64,000 nt of DNA from Muricomes sp049840515 (GTDB taxonomy: Bacteria; Bacillota; Clostridia; Lachnospirales; Lachnospiraceae). The DNA is taken from contig JASGKW010000027.1 of assembly GCA_049840515.1 (NCBI GenBank), positions 1 to 64,000 on the forward strand, in the 5' to 3' direction. Positions 19,990-29,014 of this stretch are shown here, piece by piece. A program made the translations under genes and the position numbers. The first letter of the stretch is position 1. Each line of letters starts with the position of its first letter. Under the pieces are notes generated by a model. That model did not search any database and had not been told where the DNA came from. It saw only the letters and a list, made by a program, of their open reading frames with translations.

Positions 19990-20181
19990 ATGTTATATAT
20001 TTTATCACACACTAAGCTCGGCTTTTGCTGGTGGGATATTCCTGCACTAATCATTTTGATTGTTGTTATTGCTGCATTTGCGGTGAAACACCATAATATG
20101 AAAAAAGAGGAAAAAGATCTGGAAGACCAGCTCTCTGAGCTATATGCAGATGAGACTGTAGAAATTAACAGCAAGGCATAA
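19990..20181 (+). CDS. Small one-helix membrane protein, WDIPAL family, copy 2
   Basis: A 63-residue product from ATG 19990 with AAAAGGAGG upstream. The sequence MLYILSHTKLGFCWWDIPAL, a hydrophobic helix (IILIVVIAAFAV), then KHHNMKKEEKDLEDQLSELY parallels copy 1 in order, spacing and motif. The pair looks like a tandem duplication with divergence. The gene ends just before a TTGAAC palindrome and a strong terminator, closing the unit that starts with the giant surface protein. Confidence 0.7.
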   Translation: MLYILSHTKLGFCWWDIPALIILIVVIAAFAVKHHNMKKEEKDLEDQLSELYADETVEINSKA

Positions 20182-20182
20182 C

Positions 20183-20207
20183 TCTTGAACATTAGTAGTT
20201 CAAGAAG
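20183..20207. repeat. TTGAAC palindromic repeat
   Basis: CTTGAAC, seven bases, GTTCAAG, directly after the stop of the second small membrane protein gene. Same family as 11651, 49008 and 52205. Confidence 0.6.
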
Positions 20208-20221
20208 CACAACCTTTTATA

Positions 20222-20256
20222 TGGAGCCCCGGGAGTTTTCTCCCGGGGTTTTGAAT
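20222..20256 (+). terminator. Rho-independent terminator
   Basis: The stem CCCCGGGAG / CTCCCGGGG with a TTTT loop is followed by a TTTT tract. It closes the surface-protein unit. Confidence 0.85.
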
Positions 20257-20327
20257 ACTATTTTCATTTTTTCTAATATAGGTTATAATATGAATTAAGT
20301 TAAAATTAGAAAGCAGGAATAGAATAT

Positions 20328-20846
20328 ATGCCAAAAAGAGTATTAAAAAAATATGATGGTAAAAAGCAGAAATGGCTTCATGATATTATAGAGCTTCTTC
20401 TTATTTTTCTTGTTGTTTTTCTCTTATTTCATTTTGTCGTGGGGATATCTTTTGTAAAAGGAACTTCCATGTATCCGACACTGCATAATAACGAGCTTGC
20501 CTTTTATACCCGGATTGTTCCACATTTCGAGCATGGGGACGTTCTCTCAGTGAAAATGCCCTCAGGGGAATATTATGTAAAGCGTGTTGTGGCGATAGGC
20601 GGTGATACGGTGGATATAAAAGATGGGAAGCTTTATATAAACGGGGAAGAGATGGATGAGCCATATATAAGCGGCAAGACGGAGAAAAAGACAGGCGGTG
20701 TGCAGTTCCCTTATACCGTGGAAGACGGAAAAGTTTTTGTTATGGGTGACAACCGCGAGGGCTCCATGGATTCGCGTGATTTTGGAGCAGTCGTGCGAAA
20801 ACAGATAAAGGGTAAGGTCTGGATTTATATTGGAAGAATTATTTGA
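20328..20846 (+). CDS. lepB: Signal peptidase I
   Basis: 172 residues. An N-terminal cytoplasmic basic stretch (MPKRVLKKYDGKKQKW) and one membrane helix (IELLLIFLVVFLLFHFVVG) precede the catalytic domain. The nucleophile Ser lies in KGTSMYPTL and the general-base Lys in YYVKRVVAIGGD; the box MGDNREGSMDSRDFG is complete. It cleaves signal peptides outside the membrane. It lies behind the surface-protein module but has its own upstream region after a terminator, with a TATAAT at about 20284, so dedication to that protein is only suggested by position. Confidence 0.92.
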   Translation: MPKRVLKKYDGKKQKWLHDIIELLLIFLVVFLLFHFVVGISFVKGTSMYPTLHNNELAFYTRIVPHFEHGDVLSVKMPSGEYYVKRVVAIGGDTVDIKDGKLYINGEEMDEPYISGKTEKKTGGVQFPYTVEDGKVFVMGDNREGSMDSRDFGAVVRKQIKGKVWIYIGRII

Positions 20847-20849
20847 AAC

Positions 20850-20878
20850 TTGACAGAGGTATGTTTGTAAAGTAGGAT
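20850..20878 (+). promoter_or_regulatory. Sigma-A-type promoter before the AIM24-like gene
   Basis: TTGACA at 20850-20855, 17-base spacer, TAGGAT at 20873-20878, about 45 bases upstream of the start codon. Confidence 0.6.
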
Positions 20879-20922
20879 GAAATTAATACTTTTAAACATA
20901 GGGATTCAGAGAGGAGGTTCGT

Positions 20923-21601
20923 ATGAATTATGAGATTAAAGGAGGCTCTTTTTCCTGTAGTTGTATGCCAGGTTGAAGACGGCGAGCAGATGATTACGGA
21001 AAAAGGTTCAATGGTTTGGATGAGTCCTAATATGCAGATGGATACTGGCGGCGGAGGAATTGGGAAGATGTTTTCCAAGGCATTCTCAGGTGAGAGCATT
21101 TTTCAGAATATTTATACAGCCCGCGGCGCAGGGCTTATAGCGTTTGGTTCCAGCTTTCCGGGAAAGATTCTGCCCCTTGAAATTGCACCGGGCAAAGAGA
21201 TGATTTTGCAGAAAAGCGCATTTCTTGCATCTGAGGCGGGGGTAGAGCTGTCTATTCATTTTAATAAAAAGCTGGGAGCCGGTCTCTTTGGCGGTGAAGG
21301 CTTCATTATGCAGAGACTGTCAGGAAGAGGGATGGCTTTTGTTGAGATTGACGGGGACCTGGTAGAGTATGAGCTGGGAGCCGGACAGCAGATTATCGTA
21401 GACACAGGAAATGTTGCAGGCTTTGAAGTGGGTGTTCAGATGGAAATCCGCCAGGTTCCAGGTTTGAAAAACAAGCTGCTGGGTGGAGAAGGATTATTTA
21501 ATACATTACTTACCGGCCCGGGGAAAATCTGGCTGCAGACAATGCCGATTTCCAATATAGCCGCATCTATCCGGCCATTTATACCGACAGGAAATTCATA
21601 A
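20923..21601 (+). CDS. AIM24/TIGR00266 family protein, frameshifted at its start
   Basis: The natural start is ATG 20923 (AGGAGG upstream), giving MNYEIKGGSF. A T-run of five at 20948-20952 shifts the frame; with four Ts the protein would run on as PVVVCQVEDGEQMITEKGSM, the usual beginning of this family. The rest is intact to 21601: a Gly-rich double-stranded beta-helix-like fold (GKMFSKAFSGESIFQNIY, GAGLIAFGSSFPG, ELGAGQQIIVDTGN). Total about 226 residues. Relatives are soluble proteins of unknown function, linked by name to mitochondrial AIM24. A start at ATG 20930 would miss the conserved N-terminus. Confidence 0.85.
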
Positions 21602-21616
21602 GATACATAAGGGAAA

Positions 21617-21661
21617 GGCCCTGCTGTTAGAGAAAATGATTTGACGGCCAGGGCCGTTTTC
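21617..21661 (+). terminator. Probable terminator after the AIM24-like gene
   Basis: GGCCCTG and CAGGGCC form a stem separated by about 24 bases, then GTTTTC. The long loop makes this moderate. Confidence 0.5.
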
Positions 21662-21703
21662 TATTATACTTAAAAAAGAAATAAAAAAGGCTGTAGTCAG
21701 AAT

Positions 21704-21741
21704 ATTCCGAAAATGGAAAGCAAAGGGGTCAGACCCCTTTG
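21704..21741. repeat. CAAAGGGGTC palindromic repeat, copy 1
   Basis: A perfect inverted repeat CAAAGGGGTC-A-GACCCCTTTG at 21721-21741 with the shared left flank ATTCCGAAAATGGA. Other copies lie at 26147-26203 (opposite orientation) and 41078-41116. Confidence 0.75.
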
Positions 21742-21756
21742 AAAGGAGCTGTAAAC

Positions 21757-22311
21757 ATGAGGTTAATGATTGCATCAGATATTCACGGGTCTGCCTTTTA
21801 CTGCAGGCAGATGGTGGACATGTATGAAAAGGAGAAGGCGGACAGGCTGCTGCTTTTGGGGGACATTTTGTACCATGGGCCGCGCAACGACCTGCCCAGG
21901 GAGTACAACCCGAAGCAGGTCATTGAAATGTTAAATTCCGTCAAGGAAAATTTGCTCTGTGTGCGGGGAAATTGTGACGCGGAAGTGGACCAGATGGTTT
22001 TGGAGTTTCCGATTTTGGCGGAATACTGTCTGCTGGATTTGGATGGTGTGACTATATTTGCCACACATGGGCATAACTTTAACCGGGAACATCTCCCAAT
22101 GCTGAAAAAAGGAGATATTTTACTCAATGGACACACTCATATTCCGGCATGCGAGGAGAAAGAAACATATATTTATATGAATCCGGGTTCTGTCTCTATT
22201 CCCAAGGAAAATTCAGCCCACAGCTTTATGATATATGACAACCATTTATTTGAATGGAAAGATATGAACGGAGAGGTATACCAGACATGGAAGACAAATA
22301 TGCACTGCTGA
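21757..22311 (+). CDS. yfcE: Phosphodiesterase, YfcE/MJ0936 calcineurin-like family
   Basis: 184 residues from ATG 21757, with AAGGAG eight bases upstream; an in-frame ATG at 21739 lacks a site. The metal-binding signatures are all present: DIHGS, GDILYHGP, RGNCD, ATHGH and NGHTH. E. coli YfcE hydrolyses phosphodiesters with Mn2+; the cellular substrate is unknown. The end overlaps the next gene by 25 bases, so the two are translationally coupled. Confidence 0.9.
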   Translation: MRLMIASDIHGSAFYCRQMVDMYEKEKADRLLLLGDILYHGPRNDLPREYNPKQVIEMLNSVKENLLCVRGNCDAEVDQMVLEFPILAEYCLLDLDGVTIFATHGHNFNREHLPMLKKGDILLNGHTHIPACEEKETYIYMNPGSVSIPKENSAHSFMIYDNHLFEWKDMNGEVYQTWKTNMHC

Positions 22312-23258
22312 TTGATGCGGATAATGTTTCTGCAAAATATATTAAGCTTATACTGGATGAGTTATCTAAGTATGGAAATGTAACCTACAAAAGGATATAC
22401 GGCGACTGGACCAGCACTTATAATTCAAGCTGGAAAGAAGAGCTTCTGCAAAATTCTATTACACCGATTCAGCAGTTCAGCTACACCCATGGCAAAAATG
22501 CTACAGATTCAGCCATGATAATTGATGCGATGGACATGCTGTACACAAGTGATTTGGAAGGATTTTGCCTTGTATCCAGTGACAGTGATTTTACGAAACT
22601 GGCGAGCCGGCTCAGGGAGAGCGGAAAGACAGTAATCGGCATGGGGGAGGAGAAAACTCCGGCACCATTCAGGAAAGCCTGCGATATTTTTACAGGCCTG
22701 GAACTGTTGCTTGAGGATAGTACTATTGATAAAGAAGAAAAAAGTACGGTACATGCCACCTCCAGAGAAAATAAAAAGGGACATACAGAAGGTGCTTCAA
22801 AGAATGAGATTGAAGAGGCCGTTGTCAAGATTATTACGGAGAACCAGAATAATGATAAAGAGACCGGGCTGGGCGAGGTGGGCAGCCGTCTGGTAAAATT
22901 ATATCCAGATTTTGATGTGCGCCGCTATGGTTATAGTCTGTTGTCAAAGTTTTTGGAGACATTTTCAAAGCTGAAATTAAAACAGGACGGGACACAGGTA
23001 ACGGTTACTCTCTATGAAGACAAGAGTAAGAAGGAAATGTTAGAGGAATACATCATTCTTCTGGTGCAGAATGCCGGGTCACAGGGAGTATCTCTGGGAA
23101 CTCTGGGAAATAAAATCAGAAACCGGTTTGGAGATTTTAAAGTGAGAGATTACGGGTATTCTCAGTTCAAACAATATATACAAAGTTTCCCGCAGATTCA
23201 GATTAGAGATGACGGGGAGCAGAACTGGGCAGTTTACAAAGGGGATAATGCAATATGA
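22287..23258 (+). CDS. NYN-domain ribonuclease-like protein with two OST-HTH (LOTUS) domains
   Basis: 323 residues from ATG 22287 (GGAGAGG upstream). Residues ~1-150 form a NYN/PIN-like domain with acidic metal-site residues: ALLIDADNVS, FSYTHGKNATDSAMIIDAMD and CLVSSDSDFTKLA. Two OST-HTH/LOTUS domains follow at about 175-240 (LGEVGSRLVKLYPDFDVRRYGYSLL cut by its own repeat) and 255-318 (LGTLGNKIRNRFGDF, VRDYGYSQFKQYI). Bacterial proteins of this design are thought to act in RNA turnover. It overlaps yfcE and the NiaR gene, so a three-gene operon is likely. Confidence 0.88.
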   Translation: MEDKYALLIDADNVSAKYIKLILDELSKYGNVTYKRIYGDWTSTYNSSWKEELLQNSITPIQQFSYTHGKNATDSAMIIDAMDMLYTSDLEGFCLVSSDSDFTKLASRLRESGKTVIGMGEEKTPAPFRKACDIFTGLELLLEDSTIDKEEKSTVHATSRENKKGHTEGASKNEIEEAVVKIITENQNNDKETGLGEVGSRLVKLYPDFDVRRYGYSLLSKFLETFSKLKLKQDGTQVTVTLYEDKSKKEMLEEYIILLVQNAGSQGVSLGTLGNKIRNRFGDFKVRDYGYSQFKQYIQSFPQIQIRDDGEQNWAVYKGDNAI

Positions 23259-23800
23259 AGACAGGTTCCGAGCGCAGGGAAGCCATAATAAATCAAATAA
23301 GGACAAGTGCAGTTCCGATATCCGGCGGGTTGCTGGCCCGGACATTTGAGGTGAGCCGCCAGGTCATAGTACAGGACATTGCGCTGATTCGGGCAGCAGG
23401 ATATGATATTATTTCTACAAATCGTGGATATATATTAAACACCTCTCATTTGGCATACAGAGTATTCAAAGTCCATCATACAGATGAGGAATTGGAAAAT
23501 GAATTGTGTGCTATCGTAGATTTAGGCGGGTGCGTGGTTAATGTCATGGTAAATCACCGGATATATGGTCATTTGGAGGCTGAACTTCAAATCAATTCCA
23601 GAAGAAAAGTGATGGAATTTGTGGAGGATATGAAAAGCGGAAAATCTAAGCCTTTAAAAAATATCACGTCAAATTATCACTATCACCGGGTAGAAGCTGA
23701 CAGCGAAGAGACTTTGGATATGATAGAGGAAATGCTTTACAAAAAAGGTTATCTTGTCTGTGAAAATGCGAATGATGCATCCACTGACCAGAGTTTATGA
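23255..23800 (+). CDS. niaR: NiaR-type transcription repressor (HTH plus 3H domain)
   Basis: 181 residues; ATG 23255 overlaps the preceding stop (ATGA). An N-terminal winged helix (REAIINQIRTSAVPISGG, FEVSRQVIVQDIALIR) is followed by a 3H domain with its three conserved His-containing motifs (HHTDEELENEL, HRIYGHLEAEL, NYHYHRVEA). NiaR proteins bind nicotinate and repress NAD biosynthesis or niacin uptake genes. No NAD genes are nearby, so its targets lie elsewhere. Confidence 0.9.
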   Translation: MKTGSERREAIINQIRTSAVPISGGLLARTFEVSRQVIVQDIALIRAAGYDIISTNRGYILNTSHLAYRVFKVHHTDEELENELCAIVDLGGCVVNVMVNHRIYGHLEAELQINSRRKVMEFVEDMKSGKSKPLKNITSNYHYHRVEADSEETLDMIEEMLYKKGYLVCENANDASTDQSL

Positions 23801-23864
23801 AAGCACCTTGACATTTATAAATGGCTGTGATACGCTTTTTAACAGGTTAAACTAATTGATTCAT

Positions 23865-24170
23865 TAAAAACAAACGCAGTGACGAAGAGAGTAGTCTGAA
23901 GGACATCTTACAGAGAAATCCCATTGGTTCCATGATATAGACCTGTGCTGAGAGGGATGGTTGGAGTGCAGATGAACATGGCTTCTGAGCGGCGCACCGA
24001 ACAGAGAACAAAGTTGTTCTATGCAAGGCTGCGATGGGCCCGCCCTTTACAGCGGAGAAGTGCTGACAGGCACTTGCTGAGGTTTTGTCCGTGAGGGCAG
24101 AGCGAACTAGGAGTGGTAACACGGAATAAATCCGTCTTCTTATTTATTAATAAGAGGGCGGTTTTTTATA
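23865..24170 (+). promoter_or_regulatory. T-box riboswitch (tRNA-Met) with terminator, upstream of metG
   Basis: The ~430-base leader carries the T-box sequence near 24105-24125 (GAACTAGGAGTGGTAACACGG), somewhat off the usual AGGGUGGNACCGCG. It sits at the 5' side of the antiterminator, followed by a terminator stem (CCGTCTTCTTAT / ATAAGAGGGCGG) and TTTTTT at 24132-24167. The upstream stem I region contains paired GC-rich segments and a candidate AUG specifier at 23972-23974. Uncharged tRNA-Met would stabilise the antiterminator and switch metG on. Confidence 0.85.
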
Positions 24171-24231
24171 TTATAGGAAAGCATATCCCATGATATAAAA
24201 ATCTTAATAAAAGTTTGAAGGAGAGAAAATT

Positions 24232-26135
24232 ATGTCAGAGAAACAAAAATATTATATTACGACTGCGATTGCTTACACATCAGGCAAGCCGCACATTGGA
24301 AACACCTATGAAATTATTCTTGCGGATGCCATTGCAAGGTACAAGAGAAGTCAGGGATATGATGTATTTTTCCAGACAGGTACAGATGAGCACGGTCAGA
24401 AGATTGAACTGAAAGCGGAAGAGGCAGGCATTACTCCGAAAGAATTTGTAGACGGAGTTGCAGCACAGATTAAGGGAATATGGGATATGATGGATACCTC
24501 CTATGATAAATTTATCCGTACCACGGACGATTATCATGAGAAACAGGTTCAGAAAATCTTTAAAAAGTTATACGACCAGGGAGATATTTACAAAGGACAT
24601 TATGAAGGAATGTACTGTACTCCCTGTGAGTCTTTCTTTACAGAGTCTCAGCTTGTGGACGGCAAATGTCCTGACTGCGGGCGCGATGTAGAGCCGGCGA
24701 AGGAGGAAGCTTATTTCTTTAAAATGAGCAAATATGCGGACCGTTTGATTGAGCATATCCAGAATCATCCGGAATTTATTCAGCCTGTATCCCGCAAGAA
24801 TGAGATGATGAATAATTTCCTGCTTCCGGGGCTTCAGGATTTGTGTGTGTCCAGAACTTCTTTCAAGTGGGGAATCCCTGTAGATTTTGATTCAAAACAT
24901 GTGGTATATGTGTGGCTGGATGCCCTGACCAACTATATTACCGGGATTGGTTATGACTGTGACGGAAACAGTACAGAGCAGTTTAAAAAAGACTGGCCGG
25001 CAGATTTGCATTTGATTGGAAAAGACATTATCCGTTTTCATACCATTTACTGGCCTATTTTCCTCATGGCCTTAGATTTGCCGCTGCCTAAACAGATTTT
25101 TGGCCATCCATGGCTTTTGCAGGGCGATGGTAAAATGAGTAAATCCAGAGGAAATGTGCTTTATGCGGATGAACTGGTGGACTTTTTTGGTGTAGATGCG
25201 GTGCGTTATTTTGTACTCCATGAAATGCCTTTTGAAAATGACGGGGTTATCACCTGGGAGCTGATGGTAGAGCGCATGAATTCTGATTTAGCAAATACAC
25301 TGGGAAACCTGGTAAACCGTACTGTGTCCATGACAAATAAATATTTTGACGGAGTGGTGACAGATAAAGGTGTGGCAGAAGAAGTAGATGCTGATTTGAA
25401 AGCAGTTGCAGAAAATACACCTAAAGTAGTAGAGACAAAAATGAATGATTTGCGTGTTGCCGATGCAATCACAGAAATCTTCAATCTGTTTAAACGCTGC
25501 AATAAATATATTGATGAGACAATGCCTTGGGTATTGGCAAAAGACGAAGAGAAAAAAGACAGACTGGAGACTGTACTCTGGAATCTGATAAGCAGCATCT
25601 CCGCGGGGGCGAGCTTCTCAAATCTTTCATGCCATCTACAAGTGAAAAGATTCTGGCCCAGTTAAATGGCGGTCATGTGACAGACAAACCAGAAATTCTG
25701 TTCCAGAGACTGGATATTGAAGAAGTCATGAAAAAAGTGGAAGAGCTTCATCCTCCTGTTAAGGAAGAAAGCAAAGAAGACGAAAATGTGATTGACATTG
25801 AGGCAAAACCAGAAATCACGTTTGACCAGTTTGGTGCAATGCAGTTTCAGGTGGGCGAAATTATAGCCTGTGAAGAGGTGCCAAAATCCAAAAAGCTGCT
25901 TTGCTCTCAAGTAAAAATAGGAAGCCAGGTAAAACAAATCGTATCCGGAATCAAAGCCTATTATAAGCCGGAAGAGATGGTAGGTAAAAAAGTAATGGTA
26001 CTTGTGAACCTGAAACCAGCAAAGCTGGCCGGGGTAATGTCAGAAGGAATGCTGCTCTGTGCGGAAGATGCAGAAGGAAATCTGGCACTCATGACACCAG
26101 AAAAAAATATGCCGGCAGGGGCAGAAATCTGCTAA
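24232..26135 (+). CDS. metG: Methionyl-tRNA synthetase, one frameshift
   Basis: ATG 24232 follows GAAGGAGAG. The class I motifs are HIGN (KPHIGNTYE) and KMSKS (GDGKMSKSRGN). The Zn knuckle is CTPCES...CPDCGRD. The anticodon-binding helical domain follows, then a C-terminal tRNA-binding EMAP-like domain in the second frame (FGAMQFQVGEIIACEEVPKS, GVMSEGMLLCAED). A one-base loss near 25617 (GASFSNLS instead of GASLLKSFMPS) joins the two frames; total about 634 residues. It charges tRNA-Met. Essentiality makes a sequencing error much more likely than a true null. Confidence 0.93.
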
Positions 26136-26146
26136 AGAATAAAAGT

Positions 26147-26203
26147 AATGGATGGCAAAGGGGTCTGACCCCTTTGCCATCCATTTTCAGAATTGTTTTT
26201 AAA
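26147..26203. repeat. CAAAGGGGTC palindromic repeat, copy 2 (possible metG terminator)
   Basis: Nineteen-base arms AATGGATGGCAAAGGGGTC and their exact complement (26147-26165, 26167-26185) around one T. Shared flank CAGAATTGTTTTT follows, in opposite orientation to copies 1 and 3. It begins 12 bases after the metG stop and could end transcription. Confidence 0.75.
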
Positions 26204-26310
26204 CTTAAAAATTTTCATTGGGTAAAGCCGCCAAAAACCTATAAATAGTCAGACAATTACCTGATATAAATACAATTATAAAATTAAATATAAAAAATAA
26301 ATAAAATGCG

Positions 26311-26339
26311 TTGACAAATAAAAAGAGCTGTGCTATTAT
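26311..26339 (+). promoter_or_regulatory. Strong sigma-A-type promoter
   Basis: TTGACA at 26311-26316, 17-base spacer, TATTAT at 26334-26339. It sits 120 bases before a 37-codon ORF. Confidence 0.7.
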
Positions 26340-26459
26340 GTACTCAATCCAAAAGAGATAATAAGAATAGATAATATTCTAAAATATATTATCTAACATG
26401 AACATAAATATCAGATGTTCAATTGGATTAAATATTTAGATGAAGGAGGCAGGAGTCCA

Positions 26460-26573
26460 ATGGACAGTACATCATCATTTATAAGTCAATATGTTAGTGG
26501 TATGGCAAATGGAAGTTCCTGTGAAGAAGAGACCTTTACCATCATAAGAGAAAAAAGCCAGTACATAAAATAA
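26460..26573 (+). CDS. Small ORF encoding a 37-residue peptide
   Basis: ATG 26460 has GAAGGAGG at 10 bases, inside a transcript expected from the promoter at 26311. The peptide begins MDSTSSFISQYVSGMANGSS and continues CEEETFTIIREKSQYIK. It has a Ser-rich N-terminal half, one Cys and a charged C-terminus, with no membrane helix or double-Gly leader. Open stretches in other frames continue after it, so it could be the intact start of a broken gene. It could also be a leader or signal peptide for the ABC genes 700 bases downstream. I do not recognise it. Confidence 0.4.
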   Translation: MDSTSSFISQYVSGMANGSSCEEETFTIIREKSQYIK

Positions 26574-27100
26574 TTGAAAAGGATGTTAATCGGAGAGTTC
26601 AAATACTGGATAAATAAAAAATTTAACATTTGCAGACATATTGAATATGAATACCACATACACAGAATATCCCAAATGTGTAAAGAAACATAAAGGGGAT
26701 ATCATTTAAAGAAGGTATAAGGAGTTATAGGATAAATAATCAAATAAGCTGCCGGAATATTGCAATACAGTACTGCGGAAGCTGAAAGGTTATAGAACAA
26801 ATAACCCCATATTATACTTTTAAAATATATTTAACTGAACTACCAATATTCAGCAATATATATTTATTAAATTATTAATATTTGATAAATATAGGTTGAT
26901 ATCAGAAACAAAAGTTACTGATGGAGTTTCAGTTATAATTGATTTGTATATTGAAAACAGGAGGTTTATAAGTCGGTCTTAATAAACAGACTAAAGTGTC
27001 AATAAACAAACCGGTAAAGGTCTTACAGGAACGATGAATTAGGAGTTTCCTCCGATTTATAAAATAGATGAAATGAAAAAATTGAATAATGGTTATTAAT

Positions 27101-27138
27101 GAGGTCGATGTATATTAAAATATACCGGCCTCATTTTA
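27101..27138 (+). terminator. Probable terminator
   Basis: GAGGTCGATGTATATT and AATATACCGGCCTC form an imperfect stem followed by ATTTTATG. It would end transcripts from the 26311 promoter ahead of the ABC genes. Confidence 0.5.
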
Positions 27139-27271
27139 TGTTGGTATTCTGCCAGTTATGAATAAAGTTCTGCCATAAAAAAGTTGAATTTTTACAATTC
27201 ATTGATAAGTATATTGCTGGGTGATATGCTGTATCTGTTTCGTAAGCTGTTAATATTGCGGGGAGGTTATT

Positions 27272-29014
27272 ATGGAAGAAATAAATCAAATGGATGCCTA
27301 TAAAAAGAGGGGAAGACTATCAGCTTTTTTGACAACGGTCAGTATTATTTCCGGGCTTGCCTCAATTTTTTTGGTTGTTTATCTGGTAAGTCTGTTATGG
27401 GAAGGAACAACATTAAAAAAATTGCTTTTGCTGGGCATGGCTGTTTGTCTCTGCCAGATTTCAAAGGCCGTTTTTTATGCGCTGGCTTTATGGAAAGCCC
27501 ATGATTCGGCATATTCATCACTTCTTGAAATACGTCTAAGTATGATTGAACATATGAAAAAGTTGCCTGTTTCTTTTTTTCAAAAGCGAAAGGTGGGTGA
27601 TATGGCAAATGTTATTGACCGCGATGTAGAGCGCGTTGAACTATATCTGGCCCACACTCTTCCGGATGTGGTTATTACCAATATAATCTGTCTTGTTATT
27701 TTTGTGCTGGTAACATTTCTGGACTGGCGTCTGGGGATTGCACTTATTTCAACAGCTCCGCTGGTGTTTATTCTCATGCCGGTTTTCAATAAACTGTGGA
27801 CCAAATCTGTGGGGAATTATCAAAATAGTATTAAGACAGTTTCTGAAAATATGGTGGAATATATCGGGGCAATATCCACAATCAAAGCTTTCAGCAGTGG
27901 GGAGAAAAAGACAGGGCAGGTGGTGCAGAGTATTCACGATTATATTGCAAATGCCAGGAAAGCCATCTATGTACAGTCAGTCCCCATGAGTTTTATTACC
28001 ATGCTGATGGAGGGCGGCATTGTGGTAGTTGCCGTTGCAGGGTCTGTTATTCTGAGCAGCCAGAGTGTTACAGCAGGGAATATTATGGTTTATATTTTGG
28101 CTGTTATTCTTTCCGGACAATTCTCAAAAAATTTTTCTAAGTCTATGTCTCTGCAATATAATAAAATAGTTTTTCAGAATACAATGGCATCTATTGATTC
28201 CGTTATGAGTATTCCAGTAGAAACTGATAAAGAAAAATGTAAAAACTTGAAAACAGGAGATATTGAATTTCAGAATGTTACATTTGGTTATGATAAAAAA
28301 GAAGTGGTTTTAAAGAATGTCAGTGCCATTTTTAGAAAAAATGCTGTCACTGCCATTGTAGGTCCTTCCGGAGCCGGGAAAAGTACCATAGCCAGTCTGA
28401 TTATGAATTTCTGGCAGCCCGGCAGCGGGACGATAACCATTGGCGGGAAGAAAGTACAGGATTTTAATGAGAAAGACCTTTCGGCTCTTATTTCCATCGT
28501 GCAGCAGGATACATTCTTGTTTAACAGTTCCATTGAGGAAAACATACGCATTGGCAAAAAGGATGCCAGTCAGGAGGAACTCGTCAATGCCGCAAAGAAA
28601 GCAAGAATACATGATGTGATTATGTCTTTTCCAGAAGGGTACAAAACGATTGTGGGGGAAGCAGGGGCAAAGTTATCCGGCGGAGAGAAGCAAAGAATTT
28701 CTTTGGCTCGCATGATTTTAAAGGATGCACCTGTAGTGATACTGGATGAAGCTACGGCAGCCATAGACCCTTATAACGAAGCCTTGATTCAGCAGGCCAT
28801 CAGCAGTCTGTGTGAAAATAAGACATTGATTATCATTGCTCATCATCTCAATACCATTCAATCTGCTGACCAAATTCTTGTGATGCAGGATGGCGAGATT
28901 GTGGGAAAAGGAACACATGAAGAATTGCTCCGGGAAAATGGGTTGTATAAATCTATGGTAAATGCCCAGCGGCAGGCTGAGCAGTGGAATATCAAGGAGG
29001 GTACGATTCAATGA
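27272..29014 (+). CDS. ABC transporter, exporter-fold half-transporter 1 (permease plus ATPase)
   Basis: 580 residues; ATG 27272 after GGGGAGG. The N-terminal ~310 residues form an ABC type-IV membrane domain with six hydrophobic segments. The ATPase domain has Walker A GPSGAGKST, signature LSGGEKQR, Walker B VVILDEATAAID and the H-loop IIAHHLNTI. It overlaps gene 2 by ATGA, so they form a heterodimer. The same unit is followed by an AraC regulator and an ECF transporter. In this context the pair resembles YbtPQ/IrtAB-type transporters, which import metal chelates despite an exporter fold, but multidrug or peptide export is not excluded. Confidence 0.85.
   Translation: MEEINQMDAYKKRGRLSAFLTTVSIISGLASIFLVVYLVSLLWEGTTLKKLLLLGMAVCLCQISKAVFYALALWKAHDSAYSSLLEIRLSMIEHMKKLPVSFFQKRKVGDMANVIDRDVERVELYLAHTLPDVVITNIICLVIFVLVTFLDWRLGIALISTAPLVFILMPVFNKLWTKSVGNYQNSIKTVSENMVEYIGAISTIKAFSSGEKKTGQVVQSIHDYIANARKAIYVQSVPMSFITMLMEGGIVVVAVAGSVILSSQSVTAGNIMVYILAVILSGQFSKNFSKSMSLQYNKIVFQNTMASIDSVMSIPVETDKEKCKNLKTGDIEFQNVTFGYDKKEVVLKNVSAIFRKNAVTAIVGPSGAGKSTIASLIMNFWQPGSGTITIGGKKVQDFNEKDLSALISIVQQDTFLFNSSIEENIRIGKKDASQEELVNAAKKARIHDVIMSFPEGYKTIVGEAGAKLSGGEKQRISLARMILKDAPVVILDEATAAIDPYNEALIQQAISSLCENKTLIIIAHHLNTIQSADQILVMQDGEIVGKGTHEELLRENGLYKSMVNAQRQAEQWNIKEGTIQ

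Larger units (their letters stand above)
26136..27271. other. AT-rich gap with a strong promoter but no long gene
   Basis: This 1.1-kb stretch holds the CAAAGGGGTC palindrome (26147), a sigma-A promoter (26311), a 37-aa ORF (26460) and a terminator (27101). Between 26575 and 26850 several short open stretches lie in different frames (for example LPEYCNTVLRKLKGYRT), which may be a decayed gene or chance. I see no structured RNA that I can name. Confidence 0.5.
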
